Shown here: in pieces, positions 6,154 through 7,954 of the stretch
How positions within the stretch are numbered: position 1 is the first letter of the stretch
Layout: each line of letters begins with the position of its first letter
From: Methanobacteriota archaeon
GTDB lineage: Archaea; Thermoplasmatota; Poseidoniia; Poseidoniales; SP79
DNA: 7,954 bases
Direction: 5' to 3'
Assembly (NCBI GenBank): GCA_002715545.1
Contig: PAZI01000027.1
Coordinates: forward strand, 62,238-70,191
Translations under genes and position numbers: made by a program
Notes under the pieces: model-generated
The model's input: the letters and a program-made list of their open reading frames with translations, nothing else
What the model was told of the DNA's origin: nothing
The model's database searches: none

Positions 6154-6770
6154 GCGCCGCCGCCCTCGCCACCACCAGCACCTACAGCGATAGGTGTTGG
6201 GATCTCTCTTTGATCCTGGTCTTTTTCATGATCAGTACGATGATCAACATGAAATCTAGTTCTCATAATTTCTAGAAAATCAGACTCTGTATCTTCATCA
6301 TATTTTGACAATAAATAATCTCTTGCTTTAGACATAATAATTTCTTCGATATCTAATAAGACATCTGCGTTCTTAATAATTCGTGCAGTTTCAGAAGCAA
6401 ATTTTTCTATGTCTAAATCAGGCGTTTCAGATTCCTTCAATAAAGCAGCTCGAAGAGAATATGACTCTTCCTGCTTTTGCACAGCTGCACTCTTTAATGC
6501 ATCTGTCTCAATATCTATAAATAAAGCATTTAATGAATCATCTAAACTTTTATTAAGCTCGATTTCTTCGTCTTTAGTAACTTCTACTTCTTCCTCTTCT
6601 TCTTCTTCATCACCTTCGGCACCTTCTTCATCTCCAGCTTCTTCATCTCCACCCTCTTCATCGTCTGCAAAGGGATCATCTTCATCTTCGCCAGCTTCGG
6701 CAAGCATTCGACTACTCTTCTTAAGGCCCATGGCTAATTCTAAGAATTCTTTAATATCGTCTCTATTCAT
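6150..6770 (-). CDS. Highly acidic protein with glycine-rich tail, 206 aa, putative structural/scaffold
   Basis: The protein starts with an amphipathic helix (residues 1-24, ending RMLAEAGE). An extreme Asp/Glu/Gly block follows (about 26-70, including a run of seven glutamates). Then comes a helical domain (about 71-172, with LDIEKFASETARII, LLDIEEIIMSKARDYLL and DFLEIMRTRF), a charged linker, and a tail GAGGGEGGGA. The ATG at 6770 overlaps the SOD gene's TGA (ATGA), with AAGGA eight bases upstream. I cannot name a family. Acidic low-complexity blocks with helical domains are common in phage scaffold or head-core proteins, and the L-A-E at 23-25 resembles an L-x-E prohead protease site; both points are inference. 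Large serine-rich open frames on the opposite strand are a by-product of the GAA/GAT-rich coding. Confidence 0.85.
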   Translation of the reverse strand: MNRDDIKEFLELAMGLKKSSRMLAEAGEDEDDPFADDEEGGDEEAGDEEGAEGDEEEEEEEVEVTKDEEIELNKSLDDSLNALFIDIETDALKSAAVQKQEESYSLRAALLKESETPDLDIEKFASETARIIKNADVLLDIEEIIMSKARDYLLSKYDEDTESDFLEIMRTRFHVDHRTDHEKDQDQREIPTPIAVGAGGGEGGGA

Positions 6771-7456
6771 TGCGCTTTTCCTTGACTAACTTTTGCCATG
6801 GCCTCGACCTTCTTGATACGCTCTTCGATCCTAGACCACCTGAGTTCTTTCATCATTGCGAACGTATAAGATCTCTTATCTCCCAAATAGTCCCTATAAT
6901 AAGCGTGTTCCCAACAATCTAAAACTATGACTGGATAACTTGCAAATGGAACATGATTGCTGTGCAAATCTACCACAATATTCATATATCTATTTAGGAA
7001 AAAATTATAAACAGTTATTGCCCAGCCGTTTCGAGAGCTTAGCGCGCATGCTATAAAATCCTTTTGCCAATTATCAAAAGAGCCGAAATCTCTTTCCAAT
7101 CGCATAAATGCAATAGAATCCATATTAATAACAGAATGCTGATCGCCTATATTTTCAAAATAATACGCATGTAAAAATGAAGCATTAAGATTATATACTT
7201 CATCTTCCTTAAGAGAACGAAGCTTAGAGTTATTAATATCTGCTAGTTCTCTTTCGGCAGTATCTAAGAATGCCGAAACCTCATTTAGTTTTTCGACATG
7301 CGCTTCTAAAATTTCCTGGTGGCTATTTTTTGTTTTATCGCTAAGTAGCTCTGTTGACAATTCATATTTCTTAGCCTGTGTTACATATGCTTCGTCTAAG
7401 TTGTCACCAAGAGATCTTTTAATTTCAGACATAATCTTCTTATTTAAATCTTTCAT
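6767..7456 (-). CDS. Iron/manganese superoxide dismutase-fold protein, 229 aa
   Basis: The C-terminal domain carries the SOD signature LDCWEHAYY followed by RDYLGDKRSY, plus ERDFGSFDNW and NGWAITVYNF. Counting from the ATG at 7456, the likely metal ligands are His46, His96 (in FLHAYYFENI), Asp180 and His184, matching His26, His81, Asp167 and His171 of E. coli MnSOD; the first is offset by about one residue. The family converts superoxide to hydrogen peroxide and oxygen. By eye the second shell is altered: His30 aligns with Ile, Tyr34 with His53, and Gln146 with His168. About 30 charged, helical residues precede the SOD domain and a short tail (VSQGKAQ) follows it. I chose ATG 7456 over TTG 7459 because it overlaps the upstream TGA and has GAGG eight bases ahead. 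It sits among likely structural genes, so it may be a virion component, active or not. Confidence 0.85.
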   Translation of the reverse strand: MKDLNKKIMSEIKRSLGDNLDEAYVTQAKKYELSTELLSDKTKNSHQEILEAHVEKLNEVSAFLDTAERELADINNSKLRSLKEDEVYNLNASFLHAYYFENIGDQHSVINMDSIAFMRLERDFGSFDNWQKDFIACALSSRNGWAITVYNFFLNRYMNIVVDLHSNHVPFASYPVIVLDCWEHAYYRDYLGDKRSYTFAMMKELRWSRIEERIKKVEAMAKVSQGKAQ

Positions 7457-7821
7457 CAATCAACCTCGTAATCTTTTTCAAATTCTTCTTGATCAATAGC
7501 AAATTCAGCATCATCTGTATCTGGCATTGAAATTAGCTCTTCTTCTTGGCCTGCGATTACGTGAGTATGAGAAGGAGAGGGCTTCACCCTAGGGGCGTCA
7601 GGTGTTCTTAAAGTGATAGAAATATTCCCATTATCATCTTTAATCTTTTTAATGGTATACTCGAACCCTGAACTTTTGTGGCGAACCTTTAAATCAGGAT
7701 CAAGGACAACCCTACCCTTAGAGTCTGTTACTGCAGTCTCCTTTAGTAGGGAAACTGTTTTTAGTCTGTCTTCATACTCTTTTAATAAAAGAGCCTTTAA
7801 AAAAGCTTCAGGTTTATTCAT
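7456..7821 (-). CDS. Unknown phage protein, 121 aa
   Basis: I chose the ATG at 7821 because GGAG lies six bases upstream; the longer frame from a GTG at 7836 has no comparable site and would overlap the deaminase gene. The protein begins with a charged amphipathic helix (about residues 3-28, two LLKE motifs). A small beta-rich section follows (about 38-73, with VVLDPDLKVRHKSSGFEYTI), then a proline/histidine linker (PSPSHTHV, about 81-88) and an acidic tail ending YEVD. The middle could be a small barrel, but I recognise no named family. Its TGA overlaps the ATG of the superoxide dismutase-like gene by one base (TGATG), so the two are probably translationally coupled. A virion or assembly role is inference from position. 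Confidence 0.8.
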   Translation of the reverse strand: MNKPEAFLKALLLKEYEDRLKTVSLLKETAVTDSKGRVVLDPDLKVRHKSSGFEYTIKKIKDDNGNISITLRTPDAPRVKPSPSHTHVIAGQEEELISMPDTDDAEFAIDQEEFEKDYEVD

Positions 7822-7822
7822 G

Positions 7823-7954
7823 CTATACTCCATCACTAAATAAGTATTTTCTACACTTTATTCCTGCTTCACGTAAAATATCTAAACCAGTTTTATCCCT
7901 ATATTCGTTTAAATAAACAAGCTCAGATATTCCAGCATTCACTATCGCCTTTGC
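7823..7954 (-). CDS. dCMP deaminase, C-terminal part (5' end outside the window)
   Basis: The frame enters from the right edge and ends at TAG (7825-7823), giving the last 43 residues. They read AKAIVNAGISELVY, then an EYRD motif, then GLDILREAGIKCRKY. This is the characteristic C-terminal half of the zinc-dependent dCMP/cytidine deaminase family: the helix after the PCxxC zinc motif, a beta strand ending in VY, and the G-x-x-x-L-x-x-AGI segment. Family members deaminate dCMP to dUMP, supplying substrate for thymidylate synthesis, and are common in phages. The zinc ligands would lie just outside the window, so catalytic competence cannot be judged. The stop is followed after one base by the ATG of the next gene, and that gene's GGAG ribosome site lies inside this gene's last codons, suggesting co-translation. 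Family call is from motif recognition only. Confidence 0.75.
   Translation of the reverse strand, partial: AKAIVNAGISELVYLNEYRDKTGLDILREAGIKCRKYLFSDGV

Noticed and set aside
6409..6789. Serine-rich open frame on the plus strand
   Set aside because: It is antisense to the acidic 206-residue gene; GAA/GAT-rich coding reads as TTC/ATC/TCT on the other strand and keeps frames open. It has no ribosome site of note and no fold pattern.
7613..7843. Plus-strand frame of 76 codons near the right edge
   Set aside because: It lies opposite the 121-residue gene and the deaminase end, which have coupled starts and protein-like sequence.

Overview
The window reads as part of the late/structural gene block of a tailed bacteriophage (Caudoviricetes-like), most likely marine and AT-rich; that assignment is inference from gene style, not from a hallmark gene. 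All fourteen genes lie on the minus strand, so they are read from the right edge to the left edge. They are packed almost end to end, with many 1-, 4-, 8- or 11-base overlaps and only three gaps of 40-50 bases. There is no integrase, transposase, ribosomal gene, tRNA or CRISPR, and no stretch over 300 bases lacks a gene. No terminase, portal, capsid, tail or polymerase hallmark is visible either, so the phage type cannot be fixed.

In reading order, the right part (7954 to 5887) holds the C-terminal end of a dCMP deaminase, a 121-residue unknown protein, an iron/manganese superoxide dismutase-fold protein with altered second-shell residues, a very acidic protein with a glycine-rich tail, and a small ribbon-helix-helix DNA-binding protein that starts with TTG.

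The middle (5836 to 4776) holds three membrane or exported proteins: a two-helix holin-like protein, an N-terminally anchored coiled coil, and a protein with a signal peptide, a coiled middle and a C-terminal membrane helix. They look like a lysis or envelope module, although no endolysin is in view.

The left part (4726 to 1) holds seven unrecognised genes: an acidic 394-residue protein, two of about 125 residues, an acidic 275-residue protein, a 207-residue protein, a basic 78-residue protein, and at least 375 residues of a protein that runs off the left edge. Their compact order and composition suggest virion, assembly or scaffold proteins.

Two observations stand out. The gaps in front of the holin-like gene and in front of the 394-residue gene carry nearly the same leader (GTGATARTTAAT, then CATKGAGGTG, with a 5-base difference between the blocks), which marks them as the likely starts of two co-regulated units. 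Several of the unrelated proteins also begin with a short, charged amphipathic helix followed by a Leu/Ile-x-Glu tripeptide, which resembles the capsid-targeting and prohead-protease signals of T4-type phages.
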